Below are positions 36,628-44,760 of a stretch of DNA of 64,000 nucleotides, piece after piece. The stretch comes from Streptantibioticus ferralitis (GTDB lineage Bacteria; Actinomycetota; Actinomycetes; Streptomycetales; Streptomycetaceae). Numbering within the stretch: position 1 is the first letter of the stretch; each line of letters starts with the position of its first letter. The stretch covers positions 1 to 64,000 of the forward strand of contig NZ_JARHTQ010000017.1 of assembly GCF_029223525.1 (NCBI RefSeq). The letters run 5' to 3'. Both the position numbers and the translations under genes were made by a program. Below the pieces are notes generated by a model. The model made no database searches. It had not been told where the DNA came from and saw nothing but the letters and a program-made list of their open reading frames with translations.

Positions 36628-38235
36628 TCACCGCTGGAAATTCGCTCGCAGTTCGACCTTGCGCACCTTGCCGCTCACGGTCATCGGGAAGCTCTCCACG
36701 ATCCGCAGATGGCGTGGGACCTTGAAGTGCGCCAGTTGGCCACGGCAGAAGGCCTCGATCTCCGACAGGGTGGGCGCGTCCGCCGCATCGCGCGGGATGA
36801 CGCAGGCGAGGATCTCCTCGCCGTACCGCTCGTCGGGGACGCCGACGACCTGGACATCGGCGATCTTCGGGTGGGTGTAGAGGAACTCCTCGATCTCCCT
36901 GGGGTAGATGTTCTCGCCGCCGCGGATGATCATGTCCTTGATGCGGCCGGCGATCACGACGTAGCCGTCCTCGCGCATGATCGCCAGATCGCCGGTGTGC
37001 ATCCAGCGGGCGGCGTCGATCACTTCGGCTGTCCGCTGCGGCTCCTGCCAGTAGCCGAGCATCACGCTGTAGCCGCGGGTGCACAGTTCGCCCGGTTCGC
37101 CCCGCGGGACGGTCCGGCCGGTCACCGGGTCGATGATCTTGACCTCGATGTGCGGGAGCACCCGGCCCACGGTCTCCGTGCGGCGTTCCAGGTCGTCGTC
37201 GCGGCGGGTCTGGGTGGACACCGGTGAGGTCTCCGTCATTCCGTAGCAGATGGCCACCTGCGACATGTGCATTTCGGCGACCACCCGTTTCATCACCTCC
37301 ACCGGACACGGCGATCCGGCCATGATGCCGGTGCGCAGCGACGACAGGTCATAGGAGGGGAAGCCCGGCAGGTTCAGCTCCGCGATGAACATCGTCGGGA
37401 CGCCGTAGAGGGAGGTGCAGCGCTCCGCCGCCACCGCGCGCAGGGTGGCCGCGGGATCGAACCCGGGTGCCGGGATGACCACACAGGCGCCGTGGCTGGT
37501 GGCGGCCAGGTTGCCCATCACCATGCCGAAGCAGTGGTAGAAGGGGACCGGCAGGCAGATCCGGTCCTGCTCGGTGTATCCCACCAACTCGCCGACGAAA
37601 TAACCGTTGTTGAGGATGTTGTGGTGGGACAGCGTCGCACCCTTGGGGAAGCCCGTGGTGCCCGAGGTGTACTGGATGTTGACCGGGTCGTCGCAGCCCA
37701 CGCCCGCCTCCGCGGCGGCCAGCCGGTCGTCCGGGACCGCCGCTCCGGCCGCGGTCAGCTCCTCCCACGTCGGATCGCCGATGTAGACGACGTCGCGCAG
37801 CGACGGGCAGTCGCCCCGCGTCCGCTCGACCATGCCCCGGTAGTCGCTGCTCTTGAACGCCGTCGAGGCGACCAGCAGCCGAACCCCGGCCTGGTTCAGC
37901 ACATACGCCAACTCATGGACGCGGTAGGCGGGGTTGATGTTCACCATGATCGCGCCGATCCGCGCGGTGGCGTACTGGACCAGCACCCACTCGGGGCAGT
38001 TGACCGCCCAGATCCCGACCCGGTCGCCCTGGCCCACGCCCTTCGCCAGCAGACCGCGGGCCACCGCGTCGACAGCACGCCCGAACTCCCGATAGGTCCA
38101 GCGGCGACCGCCGGCCATGTCCACCAGCGCTTCGCGCTCCGGGTACGCGGCGATCGCGCGGTCCAGATTGGCGCCGATCGTGTCGCCCAGCAGCGGGGTC
38201 GTTCCGGTACCGCCGCTGTACGAGAGTGTGGTCAT
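36628..38235 (-). CDS. Acyl-CoA synthetase (AMP-binding)
   Basis: A 535-residue ANL enzyme. It shows [33 protein letters not shown], the [15 protein letters not shown] block, [20 protein letters not shown] and the C-terminal Lys in [15 protein letters not shown] 38235 follows GGGAGG. The motifs are those of medium/long-chain fatty-acid CoA ligases (FadD/AcsM type). Its natural neighbour upstream is a TetR gene that has become a pseudogene, so any local control may be lost. It shares little sequence with the synthetase at 31696 beyond the motifs. Confidence 0.94.
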   Translation of the reverse strand: MTTLSYSGGTGTTPLLGDTIGANLDRAIAAYPEREALVDMAGGRRWTYREFGRAVDAVARGLLAKGVGQGDRVGIWAVNCPEWVLVQYATARIGAIMVNINPAYRVHELAYVLNQAGVRLLVASTAFKSSDYRGMVERTRGDCPSLRDVVYIGDPTWEELTAAGAAVPDDRLAAAEAGVGCDDPVNIQYTSGTTGFPKGATLSHHNILNNGYFVGELVGYTEQDRICLPVPFYHCFGMVMGNLAATSHGACVVIPAPGFDPAATLRAVAAERCTSLYGVPTMFIAELNLPGFPSYDLSSLRTGIMAGSPCPVEVMKRVVAEMHMSQVAICYGMTETSPVSTQTRRDDDLERRTETVGRVLPHIEVKIIDPVTGRTVPRGEPGELCTRGYSVMLGYWQEPQRTAEVIDAARWMHTGDLAIMREDGYVVIAGRIKDMIIRGGENIYPREIEEFLYTHPKIADVQVVGVPDERYGEEILACVIPRDAADAPTLSEIEAFCRGQLAHFKVPRHLRIVESFPMTVSGKVRKVELRANFQR

Positions 38236-38305
38236 CCGTCGCCTCCCTCGATGCCCGACCGATCGCCGGACTGCCACGGAGCCCATTACCCCGGCGCCCG
38301 CGCCA

Positions 38306-38800
38306 CTACCCGCCGTGGCCAAGCGTCTCCCGCAGCGCCGGGGCCAGCGTCTCCACGATGTCGTCCAGTGACAGTGCGGTCACCGTCGGCAGCCGGATCA
38401 TGTAGCGGGTCACGGCGAGGCCGAGGAGTTGCGAGGAGACCAGGCCCGCCCGGCGGGCGGCCTGCGGGGCCGATGACGGCCGCCAGCGCCGGAGCGACCT
38501 GCGTGGCGAAGATCTCCCGGGTGCGCTGCGCGGCGCGCTCGTTGGTGACCCCCGAGCGCAGCACCATCAGCAGCGCGTCGTCGGCCGGGTCGCTCTCCCA
38601 GCGGTCCAGGAAGTGGCGCACCAGGGCGTACGGCAGCTCGGCGGGGGGAACGGCGGTGAGGTCGGGCAGCCGCAGATCGATGGTGAGGGCGGCGTCGAAG
38701 AGCTGCTCCTTGGTGCCGAAGTAGCGGATGACCATCGACGGGTCGATGTCCGCGTCGGCCGCGGTCCGGTGGTGTCGAACGCACCTCGACCCGATCACGA
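38306..38800 (-). pseudogene. TetR regulator, frameshifted and N-truncated
   Basis: The minus strand encodes AADADIDPSMVIRYFGTKEQ, a TetR recognition helix, followed by the ligand domain to APALAAVIGP. There the frame breaks: the continuation PQAARRAGLVSSQLLGLAVT, RYMIRLPTV, then [15 protein letters not shown] and stop is in another frame. Upstream, only FDTT of the first HTH helix can be seen, again in a different frame, and the normal 30-residue lead-in is absent. Two frame changes and a short deletion make it non-functional unless they are sequencing errors. It lies directly ahead of the acyl-CoA synthetase gene, which it probably once regulated. Confidence 0.75.
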
Positions 38801-38980
38801 TGCGAGCGGACGAGTCGCAGCTCGGGCGAGTGCCAGCGGCGGGCTGTCAAGGGGACGTCAATCCGCGTGCCGCGCGGATCAACACCGCGTCATGGCCCGG
38901 CTGCCGCCCAGGCAGCCGGGCATAGCTTCGGTGTCGCGGCATCCGCCCGCACCGCCAGCTCGCCCTAGGAGCCCGCTGCT

Positions 38981-39376
38981 ATGAAGCGCACCACCGCGCC
39001 CGAGGACCCGGAGCCCGAGGAACGACGCCCGGCAGGACCGCTGTTCGTCCCCGTACGACCAGGACCTGCCGGGCAGGCCCTACGCGTCTGCCGTAGCCCA
39101 CGGGGCATCCGTACGGCCGTCGCGTTCACCAGCGAACGGCGGCTCACGACGGCGTTCGGCCCTGAGCAGCCGTGGATCCGGCTGGCCGAGCCCGCACTGC
39201 GCGCCCTCGCCGAGCCGCTGGGGGTGCGTGAACTCACCGTTGACCCACGGCTCAGCGCCCGGCGCAGTCAGGCTCCCGCGCCGTGCCCGGTGCGCTGGGA
39301 GCCCGCGGCCGTCGGTGTGCTGCGGGTGACCGGCGCGGCTGCCGCGCTCACCGCCCTGACCTCATTCCTGGGCTGA
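38981..39376 (+). CDS. SAV_915-type small protein
   Basis: A 131-residue soluble protein. The core GPLFVPVRPGPAGQALRVCR, then RTAVAFTSERRLTTAFGPEQPWIRLAEPALRALAEPLGV (written here in shorter blocks: RTAVAFTSERRL, WIRLAEPALRALAEPLGV, RELTVDP) is the pattern of the SAV_915/SseB-like family of streptomycetes. The function is unknown. The C-terminal 40 residues, Ala-rich and ending in LTALTSFLG, look extra. It precedes lysA by 13 bp on the same strand. The 180 bp before it, up to the TetR wreck, hold no recognisable gene. Confidence 0.72.
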   Translation: MKRTTAPEDPEPEERRPAGPLFVPVRPGPAGQALRVCRSPRGIRTAVAFTSERRLTTAFGPEQPWIRLAEPALRALAEPLGVRELTVDPRLSARRSQAPAPCPVRWEPAAVGVLRVTGAAAALTALTSFLG

Positions 39377-39389
39377 ACGGAGGCATTCC

Positions 39390-40736
39390 ATGTCGCCCCT
39401 GTCCCTCGTGCCCGCGGCGCTCCCCGAACTCCCCGGCGCCGGGTCGCTCGATGTGTGGCCGGCGTCCACCCGGCCCGCGCCACGTGGCGATCTGACCGTC
39501 GGCGGCGTCGCCCTGGCCGAGCTCGCCGACCGGTTCGGCACCCCGCTCTATGTACTCGACGAAGCCGAGGTCCGCGCCCGCGCCCGGGCCTGGCGGCAGG
39601 CGCTGCCGGACGCCGACGTCGTCTACGCCGCCAAGGCGTTCCTGTGCCGCGCGATGCTGCACTGGATCGACGAGGAGGGGCTCGGTCTGGACGTCTGCTC
39701 CGCGGGCGAACTGGAGTTCGCTGCCACCTGCGGCTTCCCGGCGGACCGGATCGTGCTGCACGGCAACGCCAAGTCCCCTGAGGACCTGCGGGCCGCACTG
39801 CGCCTCGGCGTCGGCCGGATCGTGCTGGACGCGGGCTGCGAGGTCGCCCGGCTGGCCGCGCTACTGCCTGAGCGCTCCTACCAGCAGGTGATGCTGCGTG
39901 TGCTGCCGGGCATCGAGGCCGGTTCGCACCCGGCGGTGCGCACCGGCACCGCGGGCCAGAAGTTCGGGCTGCCGATCGCGGGCGGCGAGGCGCAGGAAGC
40001 GGTGGAGCGGATCCTCGGCCAGCCCCGGCTCGACCTGGTCGGGCTGCACTGCCACCTCGGCTCGCAGATCACCACTGTGGAGCCGTATCTGCGGGCGGTG
40101 CGCCGTCTGGTGCCGTTCCTGGCGCGGCTTCGCGACCGGTACGGGATCGCCCTGCCGGAGCTCGACCTCGGCGGCGGCTTCGGTGTCGCCTACCGCCCCG
40201 GGGAACGGACGATCGACCCCGGCGAGTACGCCCGTCGGGTGACGGCCGAACTCTCCGCGCTGTGCGAGGAGTTCGAGTTCCCGGTGCCGAGGCTCACCGT
40301 CGAGCCCGGCCGGTGGATCGCCGGGCCCTCCGGTCTCGCGCTGTACCGGGTGCTGTCCGTCAAGCACAGCGCCGGGCACCGCTTCGTGGCGGTGGACGGC
40401 GGGATGAGCGACAACCCGCGCCCCGCGCTGTACGGGGCGCACTACGCGGTGCGGTTGGTCGGACGCCGCAGCGACGCCCCGATGCGGCCGATGACCGTGG
40501 TCGGACGGCACTGCGAGGCGGGCGACGAGCTGGCACGCGGCACCGAACTGCCGGAGGATGTACGGCCCGGGGACCTGCTCGCGGTGCCGGTGGCGGGCGC
40601 CTACCACCTGTCGATGGCCTCCGGCTACAACATGGTCGGGCGGCCACCGGTGGTGGCGGTGGCGGACGGCCGTGCCCGGCTGCTGGTCCGCCGTGAGACG
40701 GTGGAGGACATCCGGCGGCGCGACATCGGGATCTGA
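39390..40736 (+). CDS. lysA: Diaminopimelate decarboxylase
   Basis: A 448-residue PLP enzyme of the alanine-racemase fold, making lysine from meso-diaminopimelate. The PLP Lys lies in VVYAAKAFLC, the phosphate-binding loop in LDLGGGFGVAY, and HCHLGSQI and VEPGRWI complete the active site. CEAGDELARGTELPEDVRPG holds the partner-subunit Cys-Glu. ATG 39390 follows GGAGG. Streptomycetes usually have another lysA with argS and hom. This copy stands apart, so it may be a second copy or serve a pathway-specific need; that cannot be judged from the window. Confidence 0.93.
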   Translation: MSPLSLVPAALPELPGAGSLDVWPASTRPAPRGDLTVGGVALAELADRFGTPLYVLDEAEVRARARAWRQALPDADVVYAAKAFLCRAMLHWIDEEGLGLDVCSAGELEFAATCGFPADRIVLHGNAKSPEDLRAALRLGVGRIVLDAGCEVARLAALLPERSYQQVMLRVLPGIEAGSHPAVRTGTAGQKFGLPIAGGEAQEAVERILGQPRLDLVGLHCHLGSQITTVEPYLRAVRRLVPFLARLRDRYGIALPELDLGGGFGVAYRPGERTIDPGEYARRVTAELSALCEEFEFPVPRLTVEPGRWIAGPSGLALYRVLSVKHSAGHRFVAVDGGMSDNPRPALYGAHYAVRLVGRRSDAPMRPMTVVGRHCEAGDELARGTELPEDVRPGDLLAVPVAGAYHLSMASGYNMVGRPPVVAVADGRARLLVRRETVEDIRRRDIGI

Positions 40737-40798
40737 GGGCTCGCCCGGGGACAATGCGGTGGCGAACCGCCCCACTCGGATCACGCAGGAGGACCGCG

Positions 40799-41518
40799 AT
40801 GCCGCAAGCGGCGCAGAGCGCACCCGCGCTGGCGCTCGTCGTCGAGGACGACGCGACCCTGGCCGAGGCCCTCACCACCGCACTTGAAGTACACGGCCAC
40901 CGGGTCGAGACGGTCGGCGACGGCCGCCTCGGCCTGGAGCGGATCCGTACCGCCGCGCCCGATGTCGTACTGCTCGACGTGATGCTGCCGCAGCTGGACG
41001 GACTGACCGTCTGCCGCCGGGTGCGCGCCGACGGGGACCGTACGCCGATCCTGATGCTCACCGCGCGCTCGGCGGTGGCCGACCGGATCGACGGGCTCGA
41101 CGCGGGCGCCGACGACTACCTGCCCAAGCCGTTCGATCTGGATGAACTCATCGCGCGGGTAAGGGCGTTGCTCCGCCGCGCGCAGCCGGGCCCCGCACCG
41201 GATCTGCCGGAGGAGCTGTCCTTCGGGGACCTGGTCCTCGACACCCGCACCCGGCGGGCCCGGCGCGGCGGCCGGAGCATCGACTTCACCCGCACCGAAG
41301 CCGCGCTGCTGGAACTGTTGATGACCAATGCCGGACAGGTGCTGACCCGGGACCTGATCACCGACCGGGTGTGGGGATACGACTTCGGCCCGTCGTCCAA
41401 CTCCCTTGAGGTGTACGTGGGTTATCTGCGTCGCAAGCTGGAGGAAGGAGGCGAACCACGCCTCGTCCACACCGTGCGCGGTGTCGGGTATCTACTGAGT
41501 GAGCACCGCGATGGCTGA
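40799..41518 (+). CDS. OmpR-type response regulator
   Basis: A 239-residue two-component regulator. The receiver domain has the acidic pair EDD near residue 16, the phospho-Asp in LLDVMLPQLDG (about 60) and the Lys in PKPFDLDELIARV (about 110). The C-terminal winged helix (residues 140-237) ends RLVHTVRGVGYLL. ATG 40799 follows GGAGG. Its stop lies inside the start region of the kinase gene, so the pair is coupled. The target genes and stimulus are unknown. Confidence 0.95.
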   Translation: MPQAAQSAPALALVVEDDATLAEALTTALEVHGHRVETVGDGRLGLERIRTAAPDVVLLDVMLPQLDGLTVCRRVRADGDRTPILMLTARSAVADRIDGLDAGADDYLPKPFDLDELIARVRALLRRAQPGPAPDLPEELSFGDLVLDTRTRRARRGGRSIDFTRTEAALLELLMTNAGQVLTRDLITDRVWGYDFGPSSNSLEVYVGYLRRKLEEGGEPRLVHTVRGVGYLLSEHRDG

Positions 41519-42851
41519 GGACCGGCGCCCGGAACGCCGCGCTCCGCTGCGGCTGCGGCTTGCGGTGGCCACCACGTTGGCCGTCGCCGCGGTCGCGGCG
41601 GCCGTCTGCGGGGCCGCGTACCTCGCCGTCGGCCAGCAGCTCGGCCATGAACTGAACCTCAGCCTGATCCGCGAGTCGAACCGGGTCGTGCCGCAGGTAC
41701 GGGCCGGAGCGGCGCCACCCGGCGGCGAGTGCGCCTGGTTGGCCTCCCCCGACTGTGTGCAGGTGGTCCACTCCGATGGCACGGTGACGCCCGCCCCGGA
41801 TCCCTACGTGCCGCCGGTGGTGCCCGGCGCGGTGGCCGTGGCGAAGGGCGAGCGGGGTGCGTACTTCACCGATTCGGCCTCCCAGGGCCTGCCGTTCCGC
41901 AGCTATGTCGCCCCGGCCGGGCAGGGCCGGGCGGTACAGGTGTCCATGCGGACCGACTCGATCCAGCACAGCGAGCGCCGGATCGCGGTGGCACTGGTGG
42001 TGATCGGCGGGGCGGGCGCCGTGCTCGCCGCGGTACTCGGCCATGCCGTGGCCCGTACCGGACTGCGGCCGGTGGCCCGGCTCACCCGGACCGCCGAGAC
42101 CATCGCGGCCACCCGCGATCCCGGCCATCGCATCGATGTGCCGGGACGCGACGAGTTGTCCCGGCTGGCGGGCAGCTTCAACGTGATGCTGGGCGAGTTG
42201 GAGCAGGCGCTGGACGCCCGTCGGCAGATCGTCGCGGACGCCTCGCATGAGCTGCGCACCCCGCTCACCGGGCTGCGGACCAATATCGCGCTGCTGTCGC
42301 ACGACTTGACGGACGGGCAGCGGCGGCGGGTGAACAACGCGCTGTCCGCGCAGATCACCGAGATGAGCGGGCTCGTCGATGATGTGATCGAACTGGCCAG
42401 GGGCGATGAGACGTCCGGTGAACCGGAGGATGTGCGGCTCGACGAGATCGTGCGGCACTGTGTGGCGGCGGCTCGCCGCCACTCGCCCACGACACGGTTC
42501 GAGGTGGCACTTGAGCCGTGTGTGGTGCGCGGTGTTCCGGCGCGGCTGGCGCGTGCGGTCACCAATCTGCTCGGTAACGCCGCGAAGTTCTCGCCGCCTG
42601 ACGCGCCGGTCGAGGTGCGGCTCGACGGGGGTGCGCTGACCGTCCGCGATCACGGGGCCGGGTTCGCCGAAGTGGATCTCCCGCATGTCTTCGACCGGTT
42701 CTACCGGTCGCAGTCGGCCCGCGGGCTGCCCGGCTCGGGACTCGGCCTCGCCATCGTCCAGCAGGTGGCCCATGCCCACGGTGCCCACGCCGAGGCGCTC
42801 AACGCCTCGGGCGGCGGGGCGTTGTTGCGAATCCGCTTCCCTACGGCGTAG
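41499..42851 (+). CDS. Sensor histidine kinase
   Basis: A 450-residue membrane kinase, partner of the preceding regulator. It has one membrane helix at about residues 20-40, an extracytoplasmic sensor of about 125 residues with a Cys pair (ECAWLASPDCVQV), a second helix at about 160-182, and a HAMP domain. The phospho-acceptor follows in DASHELRTPLTGL (about 250), then the ATPase with N-box LLGNAAKF and GLPGSGLGLAIVQQ. GTG 41499 or ATG 41511 could be the start; neither has a strong ribosome site because it overlaps the upstream gene. The two extracytoplasmic cysteines could form a disulfide or redox switch. Confidence 0.93.
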   Translation: MSTAMAEDRRPERRAPLRLRLAVATTLAVAAVAAAVCGAAYLAVGQQLGHELNLSLIRESNRVVPQVRAGAAPPGGECAWLASPDCVQVVHSDGTVTPAPDPYVPPVVPGAVAVAKGERGAYFTDSASQGLPFRSYVAPAGQGRAVQVSMRTDSIQHSERRIAVALVVIGGAGAVLAAVLGHAVARTGLRPVARLTRTAETIAATRDPGHRIDVPGRDELSRLAGSFNVMLGELEQALDARRQIVADASHELRTPLTGLRTNIALLSHDLTDGQRRRVNNALSAQITEMSGLVDDVIELARGDETSGEPEDVRLDEIVRHCVAAARRHSPTTRFEVALEPCVVRGVPARLARAVTNLLGNAAKFSPPDAPVEVRLDGGALTVRDHGAGFAEVDLPHVFDRFYRSQSARGLPGSGLGLAIVQQVAHAHGAHAEALNASGGGALLRIRFPTA

Positions 42852-42926
42852 GCTCCGCGCCTGCGGATCTGCCATGGTGACGGCCCGTCCGAACACCGCC
42901 GACCCGCGCCGCGGGGGTTACTCGCC

Positions 42927-43157
42927 ATCGCGGCGGATTTCCTTCGCCAGCGCGGCGACCGATCGCCGCCGGTCCCTGTCATCGTGGTTCCTCGCCATCG
43001 CGGCGGATTCATTTCGCTGCCGCAGCGATCAGTCACTGCACGTCCTCATCACGGGAGTTGTACGCCTTATCACGGGAGTTGTACGCCTTCGCGGCGGATT
43101 CTCCTCGCTGCCGCGGCAACCAGTCACCACCGGTCCGCATCACGGAAGTTCCGCGCC
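42927..43157. repeat. 70-bp tandem repeat, three units
   Basis: Units begin at 42927, 42997 and 43088 with (A/T)TCGCGGCGGATT. Unit 1 is exactly 70 bp. Unit 2 is 91 bp because a 21-bp segment (ATCACGGGAG followed by TTGTACGCCTT) is duplicated in tandem within it; 91 minus 21 is 70. Unit 3 is again 70 bp. A partial fourth begins at 43158. Seventy is not a multiple of three and no convincing protein is present. The region lies between the convergent kinase and xdhC genes (42852-43598). That gap otherwise holds the 59-bp repeat, the 30-bp repeats and the MITE-like element. Confidence 0.7.
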
Positions 43158-43179
43158 GATGCGGCGGCAACACCATTCC

Positions 43180-43238
43180 GCCGGGGACGGCGAGCAACCG
43201 CCGCGGCGTGGACCGGCGGTGTCGACCGGCCGCAACCC
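43180..43238. repeat. Interspersed repeat, copy A
   Basis: This 59-bp stretch opens GCCGGGGACGGCGAGCAACC and ends ACCGGCCGCAACCC. It matches the stretch 53064-53122 with about eight mismatches and two single-base gaps. Both copies lie in gaps between convergent genes. Confidence 0.65.
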
Positions 43239-43274
43239 ACCGCATCCCGACGGGCGGAACGCCAGAACACCCCC

Positions 43275-43365
43275 AGCCCGCCGAACGGCGAAACCACCAC
43301 CCCCAGCCCGCCGGACGGCGAACCCACCACACCCGAGCCCGCCGAACGGCGAAACCAGCGCATCC
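43275..43365. repeat. 30-bp tandem repeat, three units
   Basis: Units start at 43275, 43305 and 43336 with AGCCCGCCGAACGGCGAAAC or a near copy (second unit GGACGG). Each contains the small palindrome CGCCG-AA-CGGCG. The periods are 30 and 31 bp with no distinct spacers, so it is a minisatellite-like repeat. Confidence 0.65.
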
Positions 43366-43386
43366 CAACCGGCCGGAACGGCGCGG

Positions 43387-43602
43387 CTAGTACTGCAACC
43401 GCACCTGCCACGTCATCGCAGGTCAGAAGCGGTGCGGCGGTCTCCGAACAGTGCGGGGTGGTCTACGGCCGGGCACCACCGCGCCCGGGCAAGCGCGATT
43501 CAGCAGGTCAGCGCCACGTTCGCCTGACGGCATATCAGTTTCTGTCGCCCGACGCACCCGCTCCGACCTGCGCCGATCCGCCGAGTGCGGTTGCAGTACT
43601 AG
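43387..43602. mobile_element. MITE-like element with 18-bp inverted ends
   Basis: CTAGTACTGCAACCGCAC at 43387-43404 is the exact reverse complement of 43585-43602. Inward of this the ends stay related for about 36 more bases, including CGCAGGTC and GGTGCG on each side. The unit is 216 bp, has no transposase frame, and is bordered by CTAG at both ends, which could be the target duplication; IS5-group elements often use such sites. It is best read as a non-autonomous element or a deletion remnant of an IS. Its right edge forms the stop codon of the accessory gene xdhC. Confidence 0.75.
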
Positions 43603-44747
43603 GCCACCGAGTGGACGCGACCCGCGGAGTGGGTCGCGTCATGGTGGATGGAGGTGTGCGCACCGGTCAGCGGGACGCCGCTGCCGCCCCTGCGATGGGC
43701 GACGATCTCGGCGGCGATGGACAGCGCGGTCTCCTCGGGCGTGCGGGCGCCGAGGTCCAGGCCGATGGGCGAGCGCAGCCGGGCCAACTCCAGTTCGGTG
43801 ACGCCCGCTTCACGCAGCCGGTCGAGCCGGTCCAGATGCGTACGGCGGGACCCCATCGCGCCGACGTAGGCGACCGGCAGCCGCAACGCCCGCTGCAGCA
43901 GCGGGATGTCGAACTTCGCGTCATGGGTCAGAACGCACATCACCGTGCGCGCGTCCAGGACCTGGGAGTCCAGATAGCGGTGCGGCCAGTCCACGACGAC
44001 CTCATCGGCCTCCGGGAAGCGGGCCCTGGTGGCGAAGACCGGGCGGGCGTCGCAGACGGTCACCCGGTAGCCGAGGAACTTCCCCATCCGCACCACCGCG
44101 GCCGCGAAGTCGATCGCGCCGAAGACCAGCATCCGAGGCGGCGGAACGCTGGATTCGACCAGCAGCGTCAGCGGTTCGCCGCAGCGGCTGCCGTCCGCTC
44201 CGACCTCGACCGTGCCGGTGCGTCCGGCCTCCAGCAGCGCGACGGTCTCAGCGCGCACCGTGCCGTCGAGCGCCGGATCGCCGAAGCCGCCCTCGTACGC
44301 GCCGTCCGCTGTCACCGCCATGGTCCCGCCGAGCAGCTCGGCGGGACCCTTGACGATCCTGGCCACCGCCGCCGCCTGTCCGGCGGCAGCGGCGGCCAGC
44401 GCACGGGCGACCTCCGGCCGGGCGGCCGGGTCCACCCGCTGGACGAAGATGTCGATGATTCCGCCGCAGGTCAGGCCGACGGCGAAGGCATCCTCGTCCG
44501 AGTACCCGAAGCGCTCCAGAACCGGCACGGCCGCGTCGCCCGCCTGCAGCGCCTGCTGGCACAGCTCGTAGACCGCTCCCTCGACACACCCGCCGGACAC
44601 GCTGCCGATGACGGTGCCCTCGGCGTCGACGGCGAGCGCCGCGCCCGGCTGCCGTGGCGCGCTGCCGCCGATGGCGACCACTGTCGCGACCGCGAACGGA
44701 CGCCCGCGCTCGCACCAGTCCAGCAGCTCGTCAGCGATGTCCAGCAT
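43599..44747 (-). CDS. xdhC: XdhC-family molybdenum-enzyme maturation factor
   Basis: A 382-residue XdhC/CoxI protein, which binds and sulfurates the molybdenum cofactor before insertion into xanthine dehydrogenase. The N-terminal domain has SVSGGCVEGAVYELC and LTCGGIIDIFVQ. The C-terminal Rossmann domain has LVFGAIDFAAAVVRMGKFLG, VVDWPHRYL, YVGAMGSRRTH and SPIGLDLGARTPEETALSIA. Both halves are intact. The last codons (GRVHSVA) run into the MITE-like element, whose CTAG gives the stop codon, so the native C-terminus may have been longer. It is the last gene of the xanthine dehydrogenase cluster, 14 bp after the permease. Confidence 0.93.
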   Translation of the reverse strand: MLDIADELLDWCERGRPFAVATVVAIGGSAPRQPGAALAVDAEGTVIGSVSGGCVEGAVYELCQQALQAGDAAVPVLERFGYSDEDAFAVGLTCGGIIDIFVQRVDPAARPEVARALAAAAAGQAAAVARIVKGPAELLGGTMAVTADGAYEGGFGDPALDGTVRAETVALLEAGRTGTVEVGADGSRCGEPLTLLVESSVPPPRMLVFGAIDFAAAVVRMGKFLGYRVTVCDARPVFATRARFPEADEVVVDWPHRYLDSQVLDARTVMCVLTHDAKFDIPLLQRALRLPVAYVGAMGSRRTHLDRLDRLREAGVTELELARLRSPIGLDLGARTPEETALSIAAEIVAHRRGGSGVPLTGAHTSIHHDATHSAGRVHSVA

Positions 44748-44760
44748 GGTGTGTCACTCC

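Noticed and set aside
38306-38800. Frameshifts explained purely as sequencing errors
   Set aside because: Cannot be excluded for a single lesion, but this gene has two frame changes plus a missing helix, so true decay is more likely.
43275-43365. Possible CRISPR array
   Set aside because: Only three units, no separate spacers, palindromic repeat content and no cas genes in the window.
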